Source: Pseudovibrio axinellae (GTDB taxonomy: Bacteria; Pseudomonadota; Alphaproteobacteria; Rhizobiales; Stappiaceae). Taken from it: a stretch of DNA of 64,000 nt. Under the pieces are notes generated by a model. It ran no database searches. It saw nothing but the letters and a program-made list of their open reading frames with translations, and was not told the origin of the DNA. The DNA is taken from assembly GCF_900110875.1 (NCBI RefSeq), contig NZ_FOFM01000013.1, forward strand, positions 23,525 to 87,524, given 5' to 3'. Position numbers and translations under genes: made by a program. Below are positions 8,532 to 17,226 of this stretch, in pieces. Numbering within the stretch: the stretch's first letter is position 1; each line of letters begins with the position of its first letter.

Positions 8532-9966
8532 GAGGTCGCTTTCAATGCGTTTGGAGCTTAACCCCCTCAAACTGCTCTGAGAAACACAAGTTTGGGAGCC
8601 ACAAAGATTTACAACACTTGGGCAGATCCACCGTGTTGCAAATGATTGTTATGGACTCCAATGAATCTCAGTTTATATTCTATTTAATGCTCGCATTGAT
8701 TGCAGAGGCTTCGCACTCAGATTTTCAGAACATAAACTATAAGGTTAGATACGGTTGGCTTCATCCTTTAAGAGCAACAGCTGCATGTCTGGTTATGAAT
8801 GGACCGATGCATCTCGAAGTAACGATATGTATTTCTAATTGTCTACGCTGCTGCGATCAACTGTGTCTACCCAGCGAGCCGGTACTTCAGCAGCCTTGTT
8901 GACCAGAAGATTTGTGACTACCGAGACCACCTATCCGCGCAGAAAATACGTAAGAAACGCAAATCCTTTCGCGGAAAAACGGACGTCAATAACGGAGCTT
9001 CGGTGTGATGTGTTAAGGAGGTGCAGCTAGGTTTGTGCATTGCGGTTTTTGTTAGTGCTCGGTTCTTCATCACTGATAAAAAGTTATCAACGCCCCCTTC
9101 ACGATGCAATGCTGATTCAGTACTGGGATAAGTGTCATGAAGCGCAATTATTTCTCTGAAACATCAGTATTTGAGAATAAACATGCCCTTAAATCTGCTC
9201 CTATTTGAACGTCACAAGCATGAAAAACCAATCGGAAATCTCGTTAAGTATATCATTTGGAGCGTCTAGATTTAAGCCGTGACAAAATGAATAGATGGCC
9301 TGCCCTACACTTCCCTCATAAATCCAAGATGTATTCATCGCCTGAAATTGAATTTATATGGACCTTGGTGTAACACTTAATTATCTATATACAGCACTTA
9401 CATGATTGAACAGATAATTATACGTACATTATAGCAATGTATACGATAAATACTATTGCAATACTTCCGATAGGTTATATCACGTAGCAAATACGAATAA
9501 TATCTTCTTGACAGTCACTTCTTTATGTAATCATATGACGTTACTATCGTTTGATAGGAAGTAAAGATGAGGATTTGGTCATGAGCTGGCCGGTATTGGT
9601 TCTTAGGTCTTGCAATAGAAAGAGCTTGGCGTGGTATACGCAAGATGTTCGTCTTGCCTATGACTTCCCGAGCACCTGCGTATAAGTCAACACGCCATCA
9701 ATCCCTAAAAAATTGAATGAAGCGCGCCCATTCTACTTGGGGTCAAGGGAGAGTTGCATCTCATCCTGTAACTTTACTTGAGAAATACGACCTCATGACA
9801 CGGTCGTAAGCCGAGGAAGTGCGTTCCCACATTCAACTCTGGCAGCTGTTGCACAAAGCAATTCAATTTCGAAATCAGCATGCCTGCGATCTCAGGCTAA
9901 TGATCACTCCCGCGCGATAAGGTTGGAGAGCGACCGACCCTGCGCGTCTCGTTATCAAGGACGAAC
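8532..9966. other. AT-rich stretch without convincing gene
   Basis: No frame here has both a plausible start site and protein-like composition. Short open frames at 8618-8902 and 8839-9030 look random and lack ribosome sites. The stretch from about 9150 to 9560 is markedly AT-rich. The last part (9560-9966) should hold the promoter and leader of the tryptophanase operon, including the Trp-containing mini-ORFs described separately. The left part probably contains decayed sequence related to the broken nucleotidyltransferase locus. Confidence 0.55.
9567..9685 (+). promoter_or_regulatory. Candidate leader region with Trp-containing mini-ORFs
   Basis: A Shine-Dalgarno-like TAGGAAG is followed by an ATG at 9567 that opens a five-codon frame (MRIWS). 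Its TGA overlaps the ATG at 9581 of a 34-codon frame beginning MSWPVL with a second Trp at codon 18. The 34-codon frame ends 285 bases before tryptophanase. The Enterobacterial tna operon is controlled by the Trp-containing leader peptide TnaC at a similar distance. The resemblance in position and Trp content is real, but there is no recognisable TnaC motif, so this is only a candidate. Confidence 0.3.
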
Positions 9967-9969
9967 ACC

Positions 9970-11370
9970 ATGAAACGTATTCCAGAACCGTTCCGCATCA
10001 AAATGGTTGAGCCAATCAAAATGACCAACAAAGCAGAGCGTACCGCTGCGCTGGCAGAAGCTGGTTACAACCCATTTTTGCTGAAAAGTGACGATGTATA
10101 CATCGATCTGCTGACTGACTCTGGCACCGGCGCTATGTCTGACAACCAGTGGGCTGGCATGATGCTGGGAGATGAATCCTACGCCGGTTCGCGTAACTTC
10201 TTCAGCCTGAAGAATGCGATGCAGCATTTCTTCAATTACGAATACCTGATCCCCACCCACCAAGGCCGCGGGGCTGAACAGATCCTGTTCCCCTGTCTCA
10301 TCAATCGCATGAAGGAAGTGCGCGGCGGTGAGAACCCAGTATTCATCTCAAACTTCCACTTCGACACCACGGCTGCACACGTTGAGTTAAATGGCGGTAA
10401 GGCCGTTAACGTGTGCACAGAAAAAGCTTTTGACACAGTCACTTATTACGATTGGAAAGGTGATTTTGATCTCGTCAAGCTGGAAACTGAAATCGAAAAA
10501 GCAGGTTCCAAAAACGTTGCAGCGATTATCACAACTGTGACCTGCAACAGCTCCGGCGGTCAGCCAGTTTCCATGGCGAACATGCGTGCAGTCTACGAAA
10601 TTGCCAAGAAACACGACATCCCTGTTGTTATTGATTCCGCTCGCTACTGCGAAAACGCATATTTCATCAAGCAGCGCGAAGAAGGCTATGCGGATAAGTC
10701 CATCACCGACATCATCCGCGAAATGTACTCCTACGGCGACATGCTCACCATGTCCGCCAAAAAAGATGCAATCGTCAACATCGGCGGCATGCTAGCAATC
10801 CGCGAAAAATCAGAGCTCTTCCAAGCCGCTCAAACTCTATGCGTCCCACTAGAAGGCTTCGTCACCTATGGCGGCCTAGCTGGCCGCGACATGGAAGCCC
10901 TCGCCCGTGGTCTACATGAGGGAGCGGATGAGGACTTCTTGCACTACCGCATTTCTCAGGTTGAGTATTTGGGTGAACGCCTACGTGAGGGTGGTGTTCC
11001 GATCCAGTATCCAACGGGTGGTCATGCAGTCTTCGTAGATGCTCGCAAGATCTTACCGCACATTCCAGGAGATCAATTCCCGGCGCAGGCCCTATGTAAC
11101 GCACTTTATCTGGAATCTGGTGTTCGACCAGTAGAAATCGGCTCTTTCTTACTTGGCCGCGACCCGGCAACAGGAAGGCAGAAAGATGCTCCGCTTGAGC
11201 TGATGCGTCTGGCAATTCCACGCCGTGTATACACCAACGACCATATGGACTACATCGCCGATGCTTTGATCGAAGTCTCTAAAAACGCAGGCGATATCAA
11301 AGGCTTCGAGTTTGAGTACGAGCCACCAGTGCTTCGTCACTTTACTGCACGACTAAAGCCAATTAGCTAA
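9970..11370 (+). CDS. tnaA: Tryptophanase (tryptophan indole-lyase)
   Basis: This 466-residue cytosolic PLP enzyme splits L-tryptophan into indole, pyruvate and ammonia. It aligns by eye along its whole length with E. coli TnaA. The PLP lysine is Lys265 in MSAKKDAIV. It is called tryptophanase and not tyrosine phenol-lyase because it has FDTT in the substrate region, [12 protein letters not shown] where the phenol-lyase has an Arg-containing segment, and His in VLRHFTARL where the phenol-lyase has Phe. AAGGA lies shortly before the ATG. It heads an operon with an aromatic permease, pdxY and ridA, which together cover substrate, cofactor and by-product handling. Confidence 0.95.
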   Translation: MKRIPEPFRIKMVEPIKMTNKAERTAALAEAGYNPFLLKSDDVYIDLLTDSGTGAMSDNQWAGMMLGDESYAGSRNFFSLKNAMQHFFNYEYLIPTHQGRGAEQILFPCLINRMKEVRGGENPVFISNFHFDTTAAHVELNGGKAVNVCTEKAFDTVTYYDWKGDFDLVKLETEIEKAGSKNVAAIITTVTCNSSGGQPVSMANMRAVYEIAKKHDIPVVIDSARYCENAYFIKQREEGYADKSITDIIREMYSYGDMLTMSAKKDAIVNIGGMLAIREKSELFQAAQTLCVPLEGFVTYGGLAGRDMEALARGLHEGADEDFLHYRISQVEYLGERLREGGVPIQYPTGGHAVFVDARKILPHIPGDQFPAQALCNALYLESGVRPVEIGSFLLGRDPATGRQKDAPLELMRLAIPRRVYTNDHMDYIADALIEVSKNAGDIKGFEFEYEPPVLRHFTARLKPIS

Positions 11371-11380
11371 TTGATTGCAA

Positions 11381-11404
11381 GGGAGGCGCTGCGCGGTGCC
11401 TCCC
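11381..11404 (+). terminator. Intercistronic hairpin between tnaA and tnaB
   Basis: A 7-bp stem (GGGAGGC / GCCTCCC) with a GC-rich loop lies 10 bases after the tnaA stop and is followed by CCTTTCC. The tail is short, so it is more likely an attenuating or mRNA-stabilising hairpin than a full terminator. It could make tnaA more abundant than the downstream genes. Confidence 0.45.
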
Positions 11405-11449
11405 CTTTCCTCACGGATATACAAAAACTACTTCACGGGAGAGAAGTAA

Positions 11450-12727
11450 ATGTCTGAGGGTACCAAACAAGGCGGACTGGCCTATACCGCTGAAAAAACA
11501 GGCCCTTCGTTCCTGGGAGGAGCGATGATTATCGCAGGCACCGCCGTTGGTGCCGGTATGTTCTCTGTACCAACCGTTAGCGCTGGTATGTGGAGCATCT
11601 GGGCGATTTTCGCACTGGCGTTTACATGGTTTTGCATGCTGCACTCTGGCATGATGATCTTAGAAACGAACTTAAATTACCCGGTCGGCTCCAGTTTCGA
11701 CACCATGGTAAAAGACACCCTTGGGACAGGGTGGAACACCATCAACAATATTGCAGTGGCCTTTGTTGGTTATATCTTATGTTATGCCTACATTTCCGGT
11801 GGTGGGTCCATCGTCGTGCATACGCTAGAAGCCACAGTGGGTGTAGCACCGCCACAGATGCTCGCTGGTCTCATGTTCGCGATCGGCCTTGCTTTGTTCG
11901 TTTGGTGGTCTACCAAGGCGGTTGACCGTATTACAACCGTTCTAATTGGCGGCATGATCATCACATTTTTCATGTCAGTTGCTGGCTACACCTTCAACAT
12001 GAAAGCTGCAATTTTCTTTGATAGCGAGAGCGCTCTTGGGATGGGCAGCTACTTCCCCTATCTGTTTGCAGCCCTGCCTTTCTGCCTTGCCTCATTCGGC
12101 TATCATCACAACGTGCCGAGCCTGATGAAGTACTACGGCAAAGACCCGAAGAAAATCGTCATGTGCCTTGGTACAGGCACTTTGATTGCACTGGTACTTT
12201 ACATTGTCTGGCTGTTTGCCACATTGGGCAATATCTCAAGGGCTGACTTTGGCCCGATCATCGAGCAAGGGGGCAATATTGGCGTATTGGTGGAAGCACT
12301 TGGCCAAGCTGTAGAAAATACGTCCGCATCAAACATGCTATCGGCATTTGGTAACCTCGCTGTTGCTAGCTCCTTCCTTGGGGTGGCCCTTGGCCTCTTC
12401 GATTTTCTCGCGGATTTTCTGAAGTTTGATGACAGCCAGACAGGGCGGGCGAAAACCGCTGCGGTGACCTTCGTACCACCACTCATTGGCGGCATCTTTT
12501 TCCCTGATGGTTTCATCATGGCAATTGGTTATGCCGGTCTTGCCGCAACAGTCTGGACCGCCATCGTACCAGCTCTGATGGTACGTATAAGCCGCAAGAA
12601 GTTTGGAAACCCTCGGTTCCGTGTCTGGGGCGGCGAACCACTTGTGTGGGTCATCTTTAGCTTCGGCGTTCTGGTTGCTGTCAGCCACGCTCTTGGCATG
12701 TTCAACGCACTTCCGGTCTACCCATAA
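11450..12727 (+). CDS. tnaB: Aromatic amino acid permease, HAAAP family (TnaB/Mtr-like)
   Basis: This inner-membrane protein of 425 residues has about eleven hydrophobic helices. The first helix carries the family signature GGAMIIAGTAVGAGMFSVP, in which the Gly-rich break binds the substrate backbone. The family imports tryptophan or tyrosine with protons or sodium. It lies 79 bases after tryptophanase, with GGGAGAGAAG before the ATG, so the assignment as the tryptophan permease of the pathway rests on both family and context. A tyrosine-specific homologue cannot be excluded from sequence alone. Confidence 0.88.
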   Translation: MSEGTKQGGLAYTAEKTGPSFLGGAMIIAGTAVGAGMFSVPTVSAGMWSIWAIFALAFTWFCMLHSGMMILETNLNYPVGSSFDTMVKDTLGTGWNTINNIAVAFVGYILCYAYISGGGSIVVHTLEATVGVAPPQMLAGLMFAIGLALFVWWSTKAVDRITTVLIGGMIITFFMSVAGYTFNMKAAIFFDSESALGMGSYFPYLFAALPFCLASFGYHHNVPSLMKYYGKDPKKIVMCLGTGTLIALVLYIVWLFATLGNISRADFGPIIEQGGNIGVLVEALGQAVENTSASNMLSAFGNLAVASSFLGVALGLFDFLADFLKFDDSQTGRAKTAAVTFVPPLIGGIFFPDGFIMAIGYAGLAATVWTAIVPALMVRISRKKFGNPRFRVWGGEPLVWVIFSFGVLVAVSHALGMFNALPVYP

Positions 12728-12752
12728 GCTCAACAACTCGCTTTACGCTCTG

Positions 12753-12778
12753 CTGGGGCTCTCAACGGAGAGCCTCAG
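12753..12778 (+). terminator. Intercistronic hairpin between tnaB and pdxY
   Basis: An 11-bp stem with one wobble pair (CTGGGGCTCTC / GAGAGCCTCAG) and an AACG loop lies between tnaB and pdxY, followed by TTTCC and then the pdxY ribosome site. It is a second intercistronic hairpin in this operon and may set relative expression or protect a processed mRNA end. Confidence 0.45.
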
Positions 12779-12798
12779 TTTCCAAAAAGGAATTTGAA

Positions 12799-13653
12799 AT
12801 GCAAGGCATACTCTCCATCCAATCACATGTCACATACGGTCATGCCGGGAACAGTTGTGCAGTATTTCCAATGCAACGTATGGGGCATGAAGTGTGGGCG
12901 ATCAATACGGTCCAGTTTTCCAACCACACACAGCACCCACAAGGTTGGACTGGACAGGCCCATGATGCCAGACAAATATCTGAAATATTTGAAGGTTTGG
13001 CGAAGCTAAAGGCTCTGTCCCAGATCAAGGGCATTGTGACAGGTTATCTGGGCGGTCCCTCCCACTGCGATGTCATCGTCGATATTGTTCAAGAGGTGCG
13101 CCGTCATAACCCTGAGTGTCTCTATTTCTGTGATCCCGTCATGGGAGCACCAGATAAGGGATGCATTGTTAGCGAAGGTGTTGCCGAGTTGTTGGTGAAC
13201 AAAGTTATGCCAATCGCTGACGTTATCGTACCAAATCAATTTGAGCTTTCTCAGTTCATTGGAGAGCCGATTGAAACACTGGAACAGGCGAGCCAAGCCT
13301 GTCTGAAAGCAATGGCCAAAGGCCCGAAATTGGTCCTTGCCAAACACCTGCACAGCGTTTCACAGGATGCTTTCACCATGATGCTAAGCAGTGAAAATGA
13401 AAATTATCTGGCACAGCGCCCTCACCTTGCGTTTGAACGGCAACCGGTTGGCGTTGGTGACTTGATCACATCTGTATTTGCGGCTGGTTATCTGAATGGC
13501 CTTTCTGAAGTAGAAGCATTTAAGCATTGCAACAACGCTGTATACGGCGTGTTGAAGGTCACGCAGGAAAAAGGTGAGTGGGAGCTACAAACCATTGCTG
13601 CTCAACAAGAATTCACCTCTCCAACTGGTCAGTTCGACCTAACACACCTTTAA
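12799..13653 (+). CDS. pdxY: Pyridoxal kinase PdxY
   Basis: This 284-residue ribokinase-fold enzyme phosphorylates pyridoxal to PLP. The N-terminal motif IQSHVTYGHAGNS, then NTVQFSNHTQHPQGWTG, FCDPVMGAPDKGC and the anion-hole segment RQPVGVGDLITSVF match E. coli PdxY closely in order and spacing. AAGGA stands before the ATG. Its place between the tryptophan permease and ridA suggests that it salvages cofactor for tryptophanase, a PLP enzyme produced at high level. A general PLP salvage role is equally compatible. Confidence 0.92.
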   Translation: MQGILSIQSHVTYGHAGNSCAVFPMQRMGHEVWAINTVQFSNHTQHPQGWTGQAHDARQISEIFEGLAKLKALSQIKGIVTGYLGGPSHCDVIVDIVQEVRRHNPECLYFCDPVMGAPDKGCIVSEGVAELLVNKVMPIADVIVPNQFELSQFIGEPIETLEQASQACLKAMAKGPKLVLAKHLHSVSQDAFTMMLSSENENYLAQRPHLAFERQPVGVGDLITSVFAAGYLNGLSEVEAFKHCNNAVYGVLKVTQEKGEWELQTIAAQQEFTSPTGQFDLTHL

Positions 13654-13666
13654 CACAGGAAAAACA

Positions 13667-14047
13667 ATGACTGCTATCGATACCTCCAAAGCACCTGCAG
13701 CGATCGGCCCGTACGTACAGGGCGTAAAACTTGGCCAGATGATCATCACGTCAGGCCAGCTGCCAATCAATCCTGAAACTAGTGAGATACCAGCAGATGT
13801 TGCAGAGCAAACTCTTCAGTCTTTAAAGAATGGCCTTGCGATCGTTGAGGAAGCAGGCCTTGCAGCAAAGAACATTGTGAAAACAACCGTTTTCGTTAAA
13901 GATCTCAATGACTTTGGCCGCGTTAACGAAGTCTATGGAAAATTCTTTGATGAGAACAACGCCCCTTATCCAGCGCGCTCCTGCGTGGAGGTCGCGCGCC
14001 TGCCTAAGGATGCTCTTGTAGAAATTGAAATGATTGCCTGCCCATAA
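13667..14047 (+). CDS. ridA: RidA/YjgF family enamine/imine deaminase
   Basis: This 126-residue cytosolic protein belongs to the YjgF/YER057c/UK114 family. Visible hallmarks are the opening AIGPYVQGVKLG, the central SGQLPINPET and the C-terminal NAPYPARSCVEVARLPKDALVEIE, which contains the conserved Arg that binds the substrate carboxylate. RidA hydrolyses 2-aminoacrylate and similar enamines. Tryptophanase forms 2-aminoacrylate as its product before spontaneous hydrolysis, so its place as last gene of the operon, 13 bases after pdxY, gives a specific reason for its presence. Confidence 0.9.
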   Translation: MTAIDTSKAPAAIGPYVQGVKLGQMIITSGQLPINPETSEIPADVAEQTLQSLKNGLAIVEEAGLAAKNIVKTTVFVKDLNDFGRVNEVYGKFFDENNAPYPARSCVEVARLPKDALVEIEMIACP

Positions 14048-14065
14048 CAGGGTGGGATTTCCCCA

Positions 14066-14095
14066 GCAATGCTCGTGGTCCAACGCGAGCATTGC
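14066..14095 (+). terminator. Strong hairpin at end of tna-pdxY-ridA operon
   Basis: A perfect 10-bp stem (GCAATGCTCG / CGAGCATTGC) with a 10-base loop begins 18 bases after the ridA stop. There is no clear T-run behind it, so termination may be Rho-assisted. Confidence 0.55.
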
Positions 14096-14215
14096 CCTCA
14101 TACCCATAAATGGCGCGCTTATGACCAGCCATTGGACAAACTCCCCAAAATCTCTAGATTTATAGTGCGCTAAAAAGACAACGGTCAAATACAGCGGCTA
14201 CTCAGCGCGCTGCAA

Positions 14216-15400
14216 ATGCTGCACTCTCGCTGTGTGCGAACATGTTCACATATATCCGGCTGGCTGGGGTTATTGTCTATATTCTCCTTGATGTTAATGC
14301 AGGGCGGATGTTCAGAAATTCCAGGCCACGGCCCAAGTGCTTACCAGGTGGAGACGGCAACCACTCAATCTGGCGGGCAAGCGCTGAACTATGTCATGCT
14401 GGATGTGGATGTTCCCACGGTTCAACACCTTTCCAACTATGCAAGTAGCTTGCCGCCCAAAGAGTTTCTGATGGGCAAAGGGAAACGAGGTACGATCCGC
14501 GTTGGTGTTGGTGACCATCTTTCAGTTGGTATTTGGGAGTCGATCCCAGACGGACTTTTCTCAACGATCGGGCAAAAACGAACGGAGCTGGCACTTATTG
14601 TCGACGATACGGGACAGATCTACGTGCCTTATGCAGGCGAAATCAGCGTTGAAAATAACACAATTTCTGAAGTTCGCGAGAAGATCCTCGAACGTCTACA
14701 AGGAAAGGCAGTAGACCCGCAAGTGGTTGTAAACCTTTTGGCAAATGGGTCGCATAAGGTCGTTGTGATCGGTGATGTCGCGCGCCCCGGACAGTTTCGC
14801 GTGCATGAAGATGGCCTAAGTCTTGTAGAGGTCATCTCAGAGGCAGGGGGGACACGTAACCCTGATTATGAAACGTTTGTAACGGTTGTTCGCGGGGATA
14901 AGAAATTCAGATTTGAACTGGACGAACTTCCTGAACAACCCGCCAACAATATTTGGCTGCTCCCAAAAGATATTGTCTCTATCACGCACAAACCAAGGTC
15001 CTTCACGGTGTTTGGTGCGGTTGTCTCTCGGCGGAAATACGATTTCCCCTCATCACGCCTGAACCTTTCAGAAGCCATTGGAATGTCAGGTGGTTTGCAC
15101 GATGGAACGGCAGATGCAACTGGCGTTTTTCTATTTAGGTTTGAAGACCGCCCAAAGATGATGCCGCTACTTCCGATTGAGGAACAGCACCTGGACTTCC
15201 CAACTGTCCCCGTTGTTTACCGGCTCAACCTCAAGGAACCGAGCGGGTTGTTCTTAACGCAAGCGTTTGAAGTAAAAGACAAAGACGTCATCTATGTCGC
15301 CAACTCATCCGTGTCTGAATTCAACAAATTCGTTAGTATCCTCGTCTCCCCGGTGACGGGCACATTGCGCTCGGGCGTTGCCTTAGCGGGTGTTCCGTGA
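14216..15400 (+). CDS. Polysaccharide export outer-membrane protein (Wza/OPX-like lipoprotein)
   Basis: This 394-residue exported protein has a hydrophobic N-terminus ending in a lipobox-like MQGGC (Cys32). A polysaccharide-export domain follows (GTIRVGVGDHLSVGIWE then VPYAGEISVENNTISEV). SLBB-type ligand-binding repeats come next (VVVIGDVARPGQFRV, then FTVFGAVVSRRKYDF). Members form the outer-membrane channel for capsule or exopolysaccharide. No glycosyltransferase, flippase or tyrosine autokinase lies within the window, so it is an orphan whose biosynthesis locus must be elsewhere. The lipobox is atypical at position -3, which lowers confidence in lipidation but not in the family. Confidence 0.85.
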   Translation: MLHSRCVRTCSHISGWLGLLSIFSLMLMQGGCSEIPGHGPSAYQVETATTQSGGQALNYVMLDVDVPTVQHLSNYASSLPPKEFLMGKGKRGTIRVGVGDHLSVGIWESIPDGLFSTIGQKRTELALIVDDTGQIYVPYAGEISVENNTISEVREKILERLQGKAVDPQVVVNLLANGSHKVVVIGDVARPGQFRVHEDGLSLVEVISEAGGTRNPDYETFVTVVRGDKKFRFELDELPEQPANNIWLLPKDIVSITHKPRSFTVFGAVVSRRKYDFPSSRLNLSEAIGMSGGLHDGTADATGVFLFRFEDRPKMMPLLPIEEQHLDFPTVPVVYRLNLKEPSGLFLTQAFEVKDKDVIYVANSSVSEFNKFVSILVSPVTGTLRSGVALAGVP

Positions 15401-15547
15401 GATCGAGTCTCGGCTTAAAATCAAGCTGGGATACGAGGTGCTCAGGCACATTGAAGTTGGCTAAGCACGTTGCATATTATTATGTTCAGCGCGCGGTATA
15501 CTTGCGCACCAACACCGAAAACACACCTGCGAATTCAAACAATTAGA

Positions 15548-16273
15548 TCAGTCTACCTTTGTGTTTTCGTCCAATATATCCTTTAATGACCGGACACAAC
15601 ACTCATCGGTCTGTGCCATGCCAACATCTTCAAAACCGAAACCCAACAGCCTCGGGTTAAGCGTGTAAGGACGGCCGCAACCGGCATGAACTTCAGTGAA
15701 GTCAGCAGCTTGCAGGATTGGCCTCAGTGTTTGTGGATTAACACCAGACCCCGGCATGACTGAAAGGCGACCGGCTGCGGCGCGATGCATGGCAGCCAAG
15801 TTTTCAAGACCATCGACTGCTTTTAGAGCACCGCCAGAACTGAGGATGCGTTCAAATCCGAGGTCGACGGCAAGGTGTGTCGCCTCGATCAGGTCAGGCG
15901 CAAGATCGATCGCCCGGTGCAGGGTGACTCCCAGACCTGAAGCGTGATCTATTAGCATTTCCAATAGGTTATGATCGAGGGTATCATCGGATTGACTTGC
16001 GCCCAGAACAACGCCGGATAAATTGGTATTACGAACCACATCGATCTCTCGCTTCATCTGGTCCACCTCTTGCGGGGAAAAAACGAAGTTACCCCCGCGT
16101 GGGCGGATCATGACATAGACCGGAACAGGTGCATTTTTCGCCAGTTCGATCAGGCCCATGGACGGGGTCAGACCACCCATGGCAAGGCAGCAGCACAGCT
16201 CTATGCGGTCCGCGCCTCCAGCAATGGCGGCATTGAGACCAGCGATATTATCGACGCAAACTTCCAGCTTCAT
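15548..16273 (-). CDS. cutC: CutC family protein (copper homeostasis-like)
   Basis: This 241-residue TIM-barrel protein of the CutC family is recognised by its opening LEVCVDNIAGLNAAIAGGAD followed by RIELC and by MIRPRGGNFVFSP. GVTLHRAIDLAPD, RILSSGGA and a GSGVNPQT segment follow later. The family was linked to copper tolerance in E. coli, but that link has been questioned and the biochemical function is unsettled. Its start overlaps the stop of an asparaginase-type hydrolase by 4 bases, so the two are co-translated. In other bacteria cutC often sits with sugar or glycosylasparagine genes, and the catabolic operon next door fits such a role. Confidence 0.88.
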   Translation of the reverse strand: MKLEVCVDNIAGLNAAIAGGADRIELCCCLAMGGLTPSMGLIELAKNAPVPVYVMIRPRGGNFVFSPQEVDQMKREIDVVRNTNLSGVVLGASQSDDTLDHNLLEMLIDHASGLGVTLHRAIDLAPDLIEATHLAVDLGFERILSSGGALKAVDGLENLAAMHRAAAGRLSVMPGSGVNPQTLRPILQAADFTEVHAGCGRPYTLNPRLLGFGFEDVGMAQTDECCVRSLKDILDENTKVD

Positions 16274-17226
16274 GGCAAAGCCTCCACACGAGCGGTATGC
16301 ATATCTTCGGCAAGAATAGCCTTGTGTTTCTCCGCTTTTTCAAGCTCAGGGGTCCAAACCCAGTAGTTGATTTCTTCCTCACAACCAACATTCACCACAC
16401 GGTGATTGCCCGCCGCATCGATCGCGTGGATGACCACGCCACCAATGTAACCGCTCTTGAGTTCCTGCAGTTCAGTGATAGCCAGACGCAACGCTTCATC
16501 AAGCCCCATGCCCAGTTTCAGCGCAAGCACGATCGTACGGGCGGAGCTGCAGCGCATGGTCATCTCGCCGGTATGGGTGCACGCTGCGGCGCCATAGCGG
16601 CTATCAGCATAAAAACCGGCGCCGGGTATTGGAGAATCCCCAACACGCCCCGGGTATTTCCATGCCCATCCAGAGGTTGAAGTCGCGGTGCAAATGTTAT
16701 TTCGGTTGTCTTTACAAAGGAATACAGTGGTGTCACGAACCTTCTCCGGGTCCGTGATTGCTTTTGTGAGCGGCGCGAGGGCGGTATTGGGAAACTGCGC
16801 CTTTTGCTCCGCGCTCATCACCTTTTCCAGCTTGCGCCACCACACCTGTTTGCTGTGCTCCAGCAGCACCGGGTCCTTGTCAAAACCCAGTTCATCGGCA
16901 TAGCGGCGGGCACCTTCGCCAACGAGCATGGTGTGGGGCAGGTTATCAAGCACAGCTTTTGCCAAGCGCGTGACTTCCAGCGTCATCGGTACAGCCGCGA
17001 CAGCGCCATAATCACGCGTGGTACCATCCATAACACTGGCATCAAACTCCATATTCCCCAGCAGGTTGGGCCATCCGCCATAACCGACACTGCGTATCTT
17101 GGTTTCTGCTTCTACAAGGGAAAGCCCGGGCACAAGCGCATCAAGGCCATGTGCCCCTGTTTGTAGGTGCTCAGCCGTTTTGCCAATGCCAGGCCAACTT
17201 TCAGAATTACCAAGTACAATCATCAC
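16270..17226 (-). CDS. Ntn hydrolase, N4-(beta-N-acetylglucosaminyl)asparaginase/isoaspartyl peptidase type
   Basis: This 318-residue asparaginase type 2 family precursor self-cleaves to expose an N-terminal Thr nucleophile. The expected cleavage site is Asp165-Thr166 in VRDTTVFL, which replaces the HDTIG of animal aspartylglucosaminidase. Downstream the substrate-binding stretch GRVGDSPIPGAGFYAD is fully conserved, followed by CTHTGEMTMRC. The N-terminal part carries VGYGGWPNL and MDGTT, also typical. No signal peptide is obvious, so it probably acts in the cytosol on imported glycosylasparagine or isoaspartyl peptides. It overlaps cutC by 4 bases. Confidence 0.88.
   Translation of the reverse strand: MMIVLGNSESWPGIGKTAEHLQTGAHGLDALVPGLSLVEAETKIRSVGYGGWPNLLGNMEFDASVMDGTTRDYGAVAAVPMTLEVTRLAKAVLDNLPHTMLVGEGARRYADELGFDKDPVLLEHSKQVWWRKLEKVMSAEQKAQFPNTALAPLTKAITDPEKVRDTTVFLCKDNRNNICTATSTSGWAWKYPGRVGDSPIPGAGFYADSRYGAAACTHTGEMTMRCSSARTIVLALKLGMGLDEALRLAITELQELKSGYIGGVVIHAIDAAGNHRVVNVGCEEEINYWVWTPELEKAEKHKAILAEDMHTARVEALP

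Noticed and set aside
8618..8902. 94-codon open frame in the AT-rich gap
   Set aside because: No ribosome site and no protein-like pattern beyond chance hydrophobic residues.
9970..11370. Tyrosine phenol-lyase instead of tryptophanase
   Set aside because: The close homologue has an Arg-containing segment and Phe where this protein has VEIGSF and His (VLRHFTARL), and it lacks the FDTT here; all three point to tryptophanase.
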